A stretch of DNA of 45,915 nt. Source: Halothermothrix sp. DTU029. GTDB taxonomy: Bacteria > Bacillota > Halanaerobiia > Halanaerobiales > DTU029. Below, piece after piece: positions 10,027 to 18,855 of this stretch. The translations under genes and the position numbers were made by a program. The number at the start of each line of letters is the position of its first letter. Position 1 is the stretch's first letter. The notes beneath the pieces are model-generated. The model was not told the DNA's origin. It saw nothing but the letters and a program-made list of their open reading frames with translations, and searched no databases. The stretch spans positions 1-45,915 of the forward strand of contig LFRS01000183.1 of NCBI GenBank assembly GCA_001512435.1, written 5' to 3'.

Positions 10027-10055
10027 TTGCTTATTCTTTTGTATAATGATAAAAT
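10027..10055 (+). promoter_or_regulatory. Promoter of the exonuclease/ATPase pair
   Basis: TTGCTT (10027-10032) - 17 bp - TAAAAT (10050-10055). Confidence 0.45.
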
Positions 10056-10111
10056 ATTAATAATAATATGCCTGATAAATCAGATATTAGATAGGGAGAG
10101 GAAGAATTTAA

Positions 10112-11431
10112 ATGAGAAGAATTCGTTTCCTCCACACTGCAGATTTACATCTAGGTAGTAGCTTGAGTATAGGTGGGGAATATTCCGCAGCTTTATCACC
10201 TTTACTTGACAATGCTATCTATGATGCCTTTAGTCGTCTCTGTGCAGAGGCTATTGACAAGCAGGTGGATTTTGTTCTGATTTCCGGAGATTTATATGAT
10301 GGGGGTAGTCGTTCTGTAAAGGCCAATATTTTTTTCAACCAGGAATGTGAAAAATTGGCCAGCCATAATATACCTGTCTATATAATTGCTGGCAATCATG
10401 ACCCTCTTTCATTTCACAGGGAACTAATAGCTCCTCCGGAAAATGTACATCTTTTTGGGGGAGAAGGACCGGCAAGTATGGAGGTATATGACCAGAATGG
10501 CGAGATTATTGCTAATATAATTGGCTGTTCCTATAATAACCGGGCAGAATCCCGTAAAGTACACCTGGATTATAGGGGAAAAGCAGGTATCTGGAATATT
10601 GGCCTTTTACATACTCAACTGGAAGCAGAAAACAACTACTATCTGCCTGCTTCTATAAAGGAATTACAGGAAAATGAAGAAATACACTATTGGGCCCTGG
10701 GTCATCTTCATCAACATAATGTGTTGTGGCAGGAGAAAAACAGGGCAATTGTTTATCCTGGAATTCCCCAGGGCAGGGATATGGGGGAAGAAGGCCCTGG
10801 TGGGGCTGTACTGGTAGACCTGGTCCCTGATAGTGAACCAGAAATTAAGTATATTAACCTTTCTTCACTTATCTACCAGAGGATAGAAATACCGGTGGAT
10901 AGTATTCAAAAAGGAAACCTTATTGATTTGCAAAGGTTAATCATGGAGATCGGAGAGGAATTATTAAAAAACCATTTTTATCTTCCCTTAAATAATGAAC
11001 AAATAGTTGAGGCTTATATAGTGGACTGGGTTTTAACAGGCAGAAGTGAAGTAAGTAGTATATTAAAAAGGGAGAAAGAAGAAGCCTTTGAATACTTATT
11101 GAATTCTCTTCAGGAGACTTTTATCAGTAGGAAGCCTATGCTCTGGAGCAGGAAAATAATAGATCGTACCGGTATGCCTATTGATGAAAGCTTGATTCAG
11201 AACAATTCTATATACCAGGATATAGAGAAAATCATCTTTTTCCTGAAGGAAAACCCTGATTTTCAGGAAGAATTACTTGAAGAATTGGGTCTTATCTGGT
11301 CTGGTGATGCCGACCATGAAGAGTTAGACCCTACATTATTTCATCTCAATAATACTACTTTAGAAGCAGTATTGAGACAGGCCCGGCAGCTTATACTGGA
11401 AGAACTTTTAACCAGGAGGGAGTTAGCGTGA
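10112..11431 (+). CDS. DNA repair exonuclease, metallophosphoesterase family (SbcD/YhaO-like)
   Basis: FLHTADLHLGSS, LISGDLYDGGSR, IIAGNHDPLSFH, ALGHLHQH phosphoesterase motifs. Confidence 0.88.
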   Translation: MRRIRFLHTADLHLGSSLSIGGEYSAALSPLLDNAIYDAFSRLCAEAIDKQVDFVLISGDLYDGGSRSVKANIFFNQECEKLASHNIPVYIIAGNHDPLSFHRELIAPPENVHLFGGEGPASMEVYDQNGEIIANIIGCSYNNRAESRKVHLDYRGKAGIWNIGLLHTQLEAENNYYLPASIKELQENEEIHYWALGHLHQHNVLWQEKNRAIVYPGIPQGRDMGEEGPGGAVLVDLVPDSEPEIKYINLSSLIYQRIEIPVDSIQKGNLIDLQRLIMEIGEELLKNHFYLPLNNEQIVEAYIVDWVLTGRSEVSSILKREKEEAFEYLLNSLQETFISRKPMLWSRKIIDRTGMPIDESLIQNNSIYQDIEKIIFFLKENPDFQEELLEELGLIWSGDADHEELDPTLFHLNNTTLEAVLRQARQLILEELLTRRELA

Positions 11432-14310
11432 GGATAAAGAGATTATTTATCAAAGATTTTGGTATTTTTCATAATGAGTTAATTGAAGATATTGCTCCTG
11501 GTCTTGTAGTTATAGGTGGCCATAATCGGGCTGGCAAAACTACTTTTATGGAATTGTTGAGATATCTTCCCTTTGGTTTCCCCAGAAAGAAAAAATTTAT
11601 TTTAGCCCGGAACAGGCATGAAGTTGAAGCCACTATTAGCCTCAGTGATAATGAGGAGGCAAATTTATATTTACAGGGCTATAGTGCCCCGCTAATAAAG
11701 GGCAGCAAAGAGATTGCCTCTACCAGTGAACTTTTTTATCAAATGGATCCCTTTACATATCAACAGTTATTTACCATCAGTCTTGATGAATTGCAATATT
11801 ACCGCTTTAATAATAATGAAAAAGACAAGCTACATTCTATTCTTCTGGGAGCAGGATTAAAGGAATTCATTTTGGCACCTCAACTGGAGGAATTTTTTTA
11901 TAAGGAAGCGGAAAAAATCGGTGGAAAACAGGGTGACCCAAAGGTCAAGGAGTTTAAGCCCTATTATCTAATGATCAGAGATGGAATGAAATTACAGGCA
12001 GAGGCTTCCCGGCAGGTAGAGAGATTTCATGAAAAACAGCTTGAGTTAAAAAGTACAGAAGATAATATCAGAGAAAATGAAGAAGAGAAAGAAATACTGG
12101 AAGATGAGTTATATAGGCTGGATATATTAAAAAACAATTATCATCTCTATGCTGAAATAGTGGAAATCAAGAATAGGTTAACAAAAGATGAAGTCAGCAG
12201 ATATTTGCAGGAAAATATTAATTTCTATCCAGAAAGGGCTAAAGACCTCCTGGATAGGTTTAATAAAAAGAAAGAGGAAATCAAGGAATTAAGCCAGAGA
12301 ATAAGAGAAAAATATGGGGCAGAGATCAGCAAGGACCTGGTAGAGAGGATCTCCAGGCATAAGATGGATATTGAGCAATTAAAAGAAAAGGTTGCCGGCT
12401 TAAAGGAAAAGGTAAACTTTTATTTTGAAAAAGAAGCAAGACTGGAGAGAGAAGAAAAGGATTTAAAAAACTCTCTCTTAACTATTAACCAGGACTGGCA
12501 GGGTGGACTGGAAGAGATAGCTGCCATTCAGGTTGATCAGATTGAACTGGAAGTCCTCCAACAAAAAATAGAAAAGTATAATAAGGTAAGTAGTAATCTG
12601 GACAGGGAAAAGAGTAATCTGCAGGAATATCAGGAAAGAAAAGATTATCTGGAAAAGGCAATTGAGGGGATACAGGTTAACAAACCCTTTAAGATGTTGA
12701 ATATATATTTCCTGGGTTCTTTTATCTTTATTCTGGCAGGTTTTCTGCTGGCAAGACTTAACATATATTTTACTCTTTTTTCTCTGGTGGGAGTTTTAGG
12801 ACTGGGTATCTATTCCCTATATAAATATACAACAGAAAAAAACTACCTATTATATGAAGAAAAGAGCAAAATAGAAATCCATAATTTAGATTTAAGAATC
12901 AGTTCCAGGGAAGAAAAGATCAAGGATTATATGGAGTCTTTAGAACCTCTGGAAGAAGAATTTAATGAGTACAGGAAAATGTTGGGCTTAAATAGGAATG
13001 CTTCTCCTGAGTTTATCCGGGAATACTATAAAGAACTACAGGGGCTTAAGGCTAAAGCCAATCAATTAAAAACAGAAAAAAATGAATTAGCACAGGACTT
13101 CATAACTCTGGAAGAAGAACTGAAAAAGATTGTTGACCTGATAAATATTTTCCCTGAGTTGTTATCTGCCCAGATAATAGATCAGGACCTGGATCTTCAC
13201 CTCCAGGACCAGCAAATTTTTGTAGCAGTGAAAGATTTATATGAATTTAAGGATAATATAATGGCCTTGCTGGTTCTTGATAGGGAAAACAGAGAAATAG
13301 ATTTTGAGGTAAAAGAGCTTTTAACCAGTGCTGGCATGGAATATAGGGAGGAAAGCGGAGATCCAGGTATGGTACTGGAGGAATACTTGCAGGATTGTGA
13401 AAAATATCTGCAGTATAGCCGTTTACAGGAACGGATGGAACTCTTAAGAGGACAGATTCAGGTAGTTTTAAATACAGAAGCAGCCAGGAAGGCCATGGAT
13501 AGCCTGAAGATAGAAGTAGGTCAAGGAATAAAAGAGCCAGGGGAAAGTGCAGAATTATATCATAAATTTATATATCTCTATAATCAATTCTCCTCCCTGG
13601 ACATAGTTGAGGAAACCTATAATTTAAGGAAACGGAAACTGGCTCAGCTGGAAGAAATCCTGGATAAGGAGAAAAAGGACTTAATTAGCATCCAGCGGGA
13701 GCTGGCTGAACTGGCTACAGATGAGGCTTTAAAGAAAGCTTCCCAGCTTATTGATGAAGGCAGAAAAGATTTGAGTATCCTGGCAGAAGAATATGCTGTC
13801 AGGAAAACAGCAGCCTTTATTTTGAGAAAGGTAAGAGAGATCTTTATACAAGAGACCAGAGATAAATTATTGGCAGGAGCCAGTAAATATTTTCGTGAAA
13901 TCACCAGGGGAGAATATAAGGCTATCCTGCCAAAAGATAACATCATGGAGAGCGATTTTCAGGCCATCCTGAAAGATGGTACTATCCAGGAAAGCATAGA
14001 TTTGTTAAGCCGGGGAACCCTGGAGCAATTATTCCTTGCTATCAGAATCAGTAGAATCAAAGAAATAGAGCCAGCTCTTCCGGTAATTATTGATGATAGT
14101 TTTGTTAATTTCGATAATTTTCATTTAACAGAATCCCTTGCCTTGATAAAAGAACTGGCCAGTACCCATCAGGTTTTTCTCTTAACCTGTCACTCCCATC
14201 TGGTGGATTCCTGCCTGGAAGATATTCCTATTCAATTCTGGAAACTGGAGCGGGGCCGTTTTTCAAGAAGCAATAGGGAAGACCTGGTAGAATATTTAAG
14301 CCTGGAATAG
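11428..14310 (+). CDS. SbcC/YhaN-like AAA/SMC-type ATPase
   Basis: GGHNRAGKTTFMELLRYLPFGFPR Walker A; long coiled coil; LSRGTLEQLFLAIRIS signature and PVIIDDSFVNFD Walker B; GTG start overlaps the upstream stop. Confidence 0.88.
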   Translation: MRIKRLFIKDFGIFHNELIEDIAPGLVVIGGHNRAGKTTFMELLRYLPFGFPRKKKFILARNRHEVEATISLSDNEEANLYLQGYSAPLIKGSKEIASTSELFYQMDPFTYQQLFTISLDELQYYRFNNNEKDKLHSILLGAGLKEFILAPQLEEFFYKEAEKIGGKQGDPKVKEFKPYYLMIRDGMKLQAEASRQVERFHEKQLELKSTEDNIRENEEEKEILEDELYRLDILKNNYHLYAEIVEIKNRLTKDEVSRYLQENINFYPERAKDLLDRFNKKKEEIKELSQRIREKYGAEISKDLVERISRHKMDIEQLKEKVAGLKEKVNFYFEKEARLEREEKDLKNSLLTINQDWQGGLEEIAAIQVDQIELEVLQQKIEKYNKVSSNLDREKSNLQEYQERKDYLEKAIEGIQVNKPFKMLNIYFLGSFIFILAGFLLARLNIYFTLFSLVGVLGLGIYSLYKYTTEKNYLLYEEKSKIEIHNLDLRISSREEKIKDYMESLEPLEEEFNEYRKMLGLNRNASPEFIREYYKELQGLKAKANQLKTEKNELAQDFITLEEELKKIVDLINIFPELLSAQIIDQDLDLHLQDQQIFVAVKDLYEFKDNIMALLVLDRENREIDFEVKELLTSAGMEYREESGDPGMVLEEYLQDCEKYLQYSRLQERMELLRGQIQVVLNTEAARKAMDSLKIEVGQGIKEPGESAELYHKFIYLYNQFSSLDIVEETYNLRKRKLAQLEEILDKEKKDLISIQRELAELATDEALKKASQLIDEGRKDLSILAEEYAVRKTAAFILRKVREIFIQETRDKLLAGASKYFREITRGEYKAILPKDNIMESDFQAILKDGTIQESIDLLSRGTLEQLFLAIRISRIKEIEPALPVIIDDSFVNFDNFHLTESLALIKELASTHQVFLLTCHSHLVDSCLEDIPIQFWKLERGRFSRSNREDLVEYLSLE

Positions 14311-14343
14311 ATGGGGTACATATAAGGGGTGTTTTTTGAACCT

Positions 14344-14832
14344 TTACAGGGGGTATTTTCTGATTACCCCACAGGCCAGTCTTTTTCCAGCATTCCCTGC
14401 CGGCTGGCTCCGATAGTCATCAGGGTTTTCATGGATAATTACGGAACGGCCAAGTACATCAATAGGTTTAAATCTATTGGTGAAAAAACACATTCTGGCT
14501 ACCCCATTATTGGAAAATAGAACCGGGAAATCACCGGCATGGTTGCCATGGGGTTGGTTGTCTGGGTTCCAGTGGCCACCGGCTGCTAAAAAAGGATTAT
14601 CTGGATCACCAATCTCACAGGTGCCATTTTCATGGAGATGGAATCCATGGGGGCCGACTGGATTGGCATTTGTAGCTGCCTGGTAGGGAGGCAAACCCCT
14701 TATATCTGCACATACCAGGGTCCCGCCAGGGGCATTATAAAAATTAACGACACCTCTGATAGAGGGAGCCAGAGGACCTCCCCTTAGATTGGCCCTGATC
14801 GGGGCCGGTTTTCTTCTGAAGAGATAAAACAT
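14344..14832 (-). CDS. Superoxide dismutase family protein (Cu/Zn type)
   Basis: GPHGFHLHENGTC, AAGGHWNPDNQPHGNHAGD, SVIIHENPDDYRSQPAGNAGKRLACGVI: the expected metal-ligand positions and both disulfide-type cysteines are present. SD gggggaaa. Confidence 0.88.
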   Translation of the reverse strand: MFYLFRRKPAPIRANLRGGPLAPSIRGVVNFYNAPGGTLVCADIRGLPPYQAATNANPVGPHGFHLHENGTCEIGDPDNPFLAAGGHWNPDNQPHGNHAGDFPVLFSNNGVARMCFFTNRFKPIDVLGRSVIIHENPDDYRSQPAGNAGKRLACGVIRKYPL

Positions 14833-14893
14833 AAGTGTTTCCCCCTAATTAGAATTACTTTAAATAATTAAGCTCATTCTATAGAAGAATATA

Positions 14894-14925
14894 GATATAA
14901 TATGCAGGAAAAAGGGAGGCTGTTA
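14894..14925 (-). promoter_or_regulatory. Putative SigK-like promoter of the SOD-like gene
   Basis: Minus strand AACA...AC-N17-GCATATTATA, matching the published B. subtilis SigK pattern AC-N16/17-gCATAnnnTa. Confidence 0.4.
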
Positions 14926-15037
14926 AGTTTTCTTAGCAGGTATTTTATTTTAGAGCAAGAATTATTACTAATGGCTAAGGTATTTAAAACTTAATAAGAT
15001 AAAGATTAAAACATTAATGAGGAGGAAAAAAATAGGC

Positions 15038-16435
15038 ATGGATTATTTTAGCAGAACAAAAGTAAAAGATATTATCTACAATAATGTCAGAGAAGAGGAT
15101 TATAATGATATTACTGTACTGGGCTGGGTCCGGACCAAAAGGGTTTCCAGTAATATTGCCTTTATTGAGCTAAATGATGGTAGCTCCTTGAAAAATTTAC
15201 AGATTGTTATTCTGGAACCAGATAAATTCCCCCTGGATAAAATCAGTACAGGCTGTAGTATCAGGGTGAAGGGTTATCTGGAAGCCTCTCCAGGAGCAGA
15301 ACAGAATATAGAGATGAAGGCAGAAGAGATCAGTCTTATAGGGGAGGTACCTGCTGATTATCCCTTACAGAAAAAAAGACATAGTTTTGAGTTTTTAAGG
15401 GAAATTGCTCATTTACGGCCCAGGACAAATACCTTTGGTGTTATTAACCGTTTTCGGAGTAAGATGGCCTATGGGATACATAAATATTTCCAGGAGAAGG
15501 GCTTTTATTATATCCATTCACCTATTATTACCACATCAGATGCTGAAGGTGCTGGAGAAATGTTTCGTCTAACTACCCTGGATTTAAATAATTTACCACG
15601 CCTGGAAGATGGCAGAATAGATTTTAGGGAAGATTTCTTTGGCCAGGAGGCTGGCCTTACTGTCAGTGGTCAACTGGAAGCAGAGGTCCTGGCAACTGCC
15701 ATTGGTGATGTATATACCTTTGGGCCTACTTTCCGGGCAGAGAATTCCAATACTTCCCGACATGCTTCTGAGTTCTGGATGATTGAACCAGAGATGGCCT
15801 TCTGTGAACTGGATGAGATGATGGATGTTATAGAGGATTTCATCAAGTTTCTTTTCCGGTATGCTCTGGAAGAAGCTGAAGAGGAGATGAAGTTCTTTAA
15901 TCAGTGGATAGATAAAGGCCGTATTAAGATACTGGAAGACATCATCAAGGCTGATTTTGGCCGTATAAGCTATACTGAAGCTATTGATATCCTGGAAAAG
16001 GCAGATGTGAAATTTGAATATCCGGTACAATGGGGTATTGATCTCCAGTCTGAACATGAAAGGTATCTGACAGAGAAATATTTTAAGAAACCAATTATGG
16101 TTACTGATTATCCAAAAGATATTAAGGCCTTTTATATGCGGCTGAATGATGATAATAAGACTGTCCGGGCTGTGGATTGTTTGGTACCACAGGTTGGTGA
16201 AATAGTTGGTGGTAGTCAAAGGGAAGAGAGATATGATGTTCTCCTGGCAAGAATGAAAGAAATGGGGATGGATATAGATAAATATCAATGGTTCCTGGAT
16301 TTGAGAAAATACGGAACTGTTCCTCATTCAGGCTTTGGCCTTGGCTTTGAAAGAATTCTTATGTATATCTCCGGGATGAGTAATATCCGGGATGTGATTC
16401 CTTTCCCGAGAACTCCTGGAAATGCCAGATTCTAA
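15038..16435 (+). CDS. asnS: Asparagine--tRNA ligase
   Basis: VLGWVRTKRVSSNIAFIELNDGS; FRAENSNTSRHASEFWMIEPEMAF; GFGLGFERILMYISGMSNIRDVIPFPRTPGNARF. Start at ATG 15038 after SD gaggagg. Confidence 0.95.
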   Translation: MDYFSRTKVKDIIYNNVREEDYNDITVLGWVRTKRVSSNIAFIELNDGSSLKNLQIVILEPDKFPLDKISTGCSIRVKGYLEASPGAEQNIEMKAEEISLIGEVPADYPLQKKRHSFEFLREIAHLRPRTNTFGVINRFRSKMAYGIHKYFQEKGFYYIHSPIITTSDAEGAGEMFRLTTLDLNNLPRLEDGRIDFREDFFGQEAGLTVSGQLEAEVLATAIGDVYTFGPTFRAENSNTSRHASEFWMIEPEMAFCELDEMMDVIEDFIKFLFRYALEEAEEEMKFFNQWIDKGRIKILEDIIKADFGRISYTEAIDILEKADVKFEYPVQWGIDLQSEHERYLTEKYFKKPIMVTDYPKDIKAFYMRLNDDNKTVRAVDCLVPQVGEIVGGSQREERYDVLLARMKEMGMDIDKYQWFLDLRKYGTVPHSGFGLGFERILMYISGMSNIRDVIPFPRTPGNARF

Positions 16436-16443
16436 GGAGGTCA

Positions 16444-18357
16444 ATGATGCACAGGAGAGAAGCAAAGATATTTAAAACTCTTATCTTTACTATCCTAATA
16501 AGCCTTTCTTTCTTCTTAAGTGGAATGCTAAATATAGTATCCGCTACAGAATTTTATCCTCTGGTGGTTTATGGGGGGGAGCCGGAAGGGGTTGCAGCAG
16601 CTGTTGCTGCTGCCCGGGAAGGAATCGATACCCTCCTCCTTTTAAAAAGGGAGGCACCTGGTGGTCTGATGACCTATGGGGGTTTAAACTTTCTGGATAT
16701 AAACCAGGCCCCTGATGGGAGGAGTTTAAATAAGGGCTTTTTTGCTGAATGGCATAAGGCAGTAGGTGGAAATATTACTTTTTCTATCAAGAAAGCCACA
16801 GAGGTTTTTGAGGAAATCCTCCAGAGAGAGAGTAATATTACTATTTTAAGAGAAACAAGCCTCTTATCTGTAGAAAAAGAAGATCAGAGCCTCAAAAAGA
16901 TAAAAATAAAACACCAGGGTATTGAAAGGGAAATTCAGGCTGCCTATTTCATAGATGCCAGTCAGGATGCCGATCTGGCTGTTATGGCAGGTGCCCCATA
17001 TTTCAAGGGCGGTGCTGATATAGGATTGCCAGAAAGACACATGGCAGCAACCCTGGTACTGCATATTGATGATGTGAACTGGCAGGAACTGGCTAAGGAT
17101 GCCAGAAGCAATAAATTTGGCCCTTCCTATATTAATAAAGATAATGCCTGGGGTTTTGTTAGAATCGGGCAGTTATATGAACCAGCAGATAAAAACACCC
17201 GCTTAAGGGGCCTGAATATAGTATTGGAAGAAGCAGGGGATGTTTATATAAATGCCTTATTGATTTTTGATTTTGATCCTACAGACCAGGAATCTTTGCA
17301 AAAAGCCCATGAGCGGGGGAGGAAAGAGGCAGAACATGTCCTGACTTACCTGCAGGAGAATCTGGCAGGTTTTAAAAAGGCCCGCTTGCTTGACTTTCCT
17401 CCAGAATTATATGTACGGGAGAGTAGACATATAGTAGCAGAATACCAGCTACAGGTAGGAGACCTTTTAAATAGCCGGATTCCTGGTGATACTATTGCCC
17501 TGGCCGCTTATCCCCTGGATTATCAGGCCTCTACCCCGGAATATGAAGGTTTTGTATTATTTAACCCTGCTATATATGGAGTACCCCTGCGTTCTTTATT
17601 GCCTAAGGGTATTGATAATATTTTTGTTGTGGGCAGAAGTGCCGGTTATAGTTCACTGGCAGCAGCCAGTTCCCGGGTATTGCCTACAGGTATGGCTGCC
17701 GGAGAGGCTGCTGGCCTGGTGACTTCTTATTTAATTACAGAAGAAATAGGTGTTGGGGATTTGCTTGCCAATGAAGGCCTCTTAAAAAAGATACAGGATC
17801 GATTAAAAATAACTTCTGATTTAGGGCGTTATAAAAACTATATAGGCCAGAATATTATTTTACAGGGTCAAGCCCCTGATAAAATCTTTCCACCGGTTTT
17901 TAATACTGACAGCAAAAGGGAAGAACTACTGGGACATCTGGAATACCTTCTTTCCTGGGGTCTGCTGATGGGTGGATATAGTAATGATTTCAGGTTGAAA
18001 GAAGAAATTAGTGAAAGGGATTTTGCTTATATTATTATTAAAGCATTAAGGCAACAGAAGGCCCCAATTCTTTATGAATGGGTTCCAGGAGGATTGGAGA
18101 GTGTAAGCAGCAAAGAAGCTTTGACCAGAAATCAGGCAGCAATGTTATTACTGGTGGCAACAAGTAGGCCAATCGCCAACCTGACCAGTGAGGATTATTA
18201 TAGAAAAGCCCTGGAATATGATTTAATACCAGAGATAATTTCTGCCAATATAAAGGAAGACAGGATTCTGAACCGGGCTGAAGCCTATGTCCTGATTTCT
18301 TCATTTATGCAAAAATACCCACTTTCAGCTGAATTAAAACTATATAGAGGAGAGTAA
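16444..18357 (+). CDS. Exported FAD-dependent oxidoreductase with C-terminal SLH-like region
   Basis: N-terminal signal-peptide-like hydrophobic segment; VVYGGEPEGVAAAVAAAREGIDTLLL dinucleotide-binding fold; VVGRSAGYSSLAAASSRVLPTGMAAGEAAG; C-terminal SLH-like repeats. Confidence 0.75.
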   Translation: MMHRREAKIFKTLIFTILISLSFFLSGMLNIVSATEFYPLVVYGGEPEGVAAAVAAAREGIDTLLLLKREAPGGLMTYGGLNFLDINQAPDGRSLNKGFFAEWHKAVGGNITFSIKKATEVFEEILQRESNITILRETSLLSVEKEDQSLKKIKIKHQGIEREIQAAYFIDASQDADLAVMAGAPYFKGGADIGLPERHMAATLVLHIDDVNWQELAKDARSNKFGPSYINKDNAWGFVRIGQLYEPADKNTRLRGLNIVLEEAGDVYINALLIFDFDPTDQESLQKAHERGRKEAEHVLTYLQENLAGFKKARLLDFPPELYVRESRHIVAEYQLQVGDLLNSRIPGDTIALAAYPLDYQASTPEYEGFVLFNPAIYGVPLRSLLPKGIDNIFVVGRSAGYSSLAAASSRVLPTGMAAGEAAGLVTSYLITEEIGVGDLLANEGLLKKIQDRLKITSDLGRYKNYIGQNIILQGQAPDKIFPPVFNTDSKREELLGHLEYLLSWGLLMGGYSNDFRLKEEISERDFAYIIIKALRQQKAPILYEWVPGGLESVSSKEALTRNQAAMLLLVATSRPIANLTSEDYYRKALEYDLIPEIISANIKEDRILNRAEAYVLISSFMQKYPLSAELKLYRGE

Positions 18358-18359
18358 AG

Positions 18360-18851
18360 ATGGACTATTCTTATTTTAATTATCCTTCTCCAATCGGAAT
18401 CCTGAAGGTTAGATTTACTGCAGTAGGTATTTTGGGGATATCTTTTTCCACAGCTGAACAAAATAAGAATTGTAAGGATGAATATCTTAGAGAAGAAGAC
18501 TTATCCCTTTATAAGTATATCTTTGATGAATTGAATGCCTATTTTATGGGCAAATTAAGAGTTTTTCAGGTACCATTAATTTTAGAGGGTACAGACTTTC
18601 AGAAAAGGGTATGGAAAGAAATTATGAAAATACCCTATGGTGAAGTAGCTAGCTATGGGGAAATTGCAAGAGCTATTGGGGTGCCAAAAGGTGCCCGGGC
18701 TGTCGGTAATGCCAATAATAAAAATAAAGTACCAATTATTATCCCCTGTCATAGAGTGGTTGGCTCCAATGGAAGCCTGACTGGCTATGCCGGAGGACTG
18801 GAGAGAAAAAAGTGGTTAATTGCTCACGAAAACAAATATAGAAAGGATTGA
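18360..18851 (+). CDS. ogt: Methylated-DNA--[protein]-cysteine S-methyltransferase
   Basis: IIPCHRVVGSNGSLTGYAGGLERKKWLIAHE active-site PCHRV. Confidence 0.93.
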   Translation: MDYSYFNYPSPIGILKVRFTAVGILGISFSTAEQNKNCKDEYLREEDLSLYKYIFDELNAYFMGKLRVFQVPLILEGTDFQKRVWKEIMKIPYGEVASYGEIARAIGVPKGARAVGNANNKNKVPIIIPCHRVVGSNGSLTGYAGGLERKKWLIAHENKYRKD

Positions 18852-18855
18852 TAAT

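Noticed and set aside
14329-14686. Plus-strand ORFs 14329-14520 and 14477-14686
   Set aside because: Antisense to the SOD-like gene, whose metal-ligand motifs are intact on the minus strand.
14833-15037. Possible T-box leader for asnS (and for argS at 23935-24290)
   Set aside because: No AGGGTGGNACCGCG-like T-box sequence found by reading; no antiterminator/terminator pair recognised.
15593-16327. 244-aa antisense ORF within asnS
   Set aside because: Opposes a fully supported asnS gene; low-complexity composition, no recognisable domain. Judged a mirror ORF of the coding strand.
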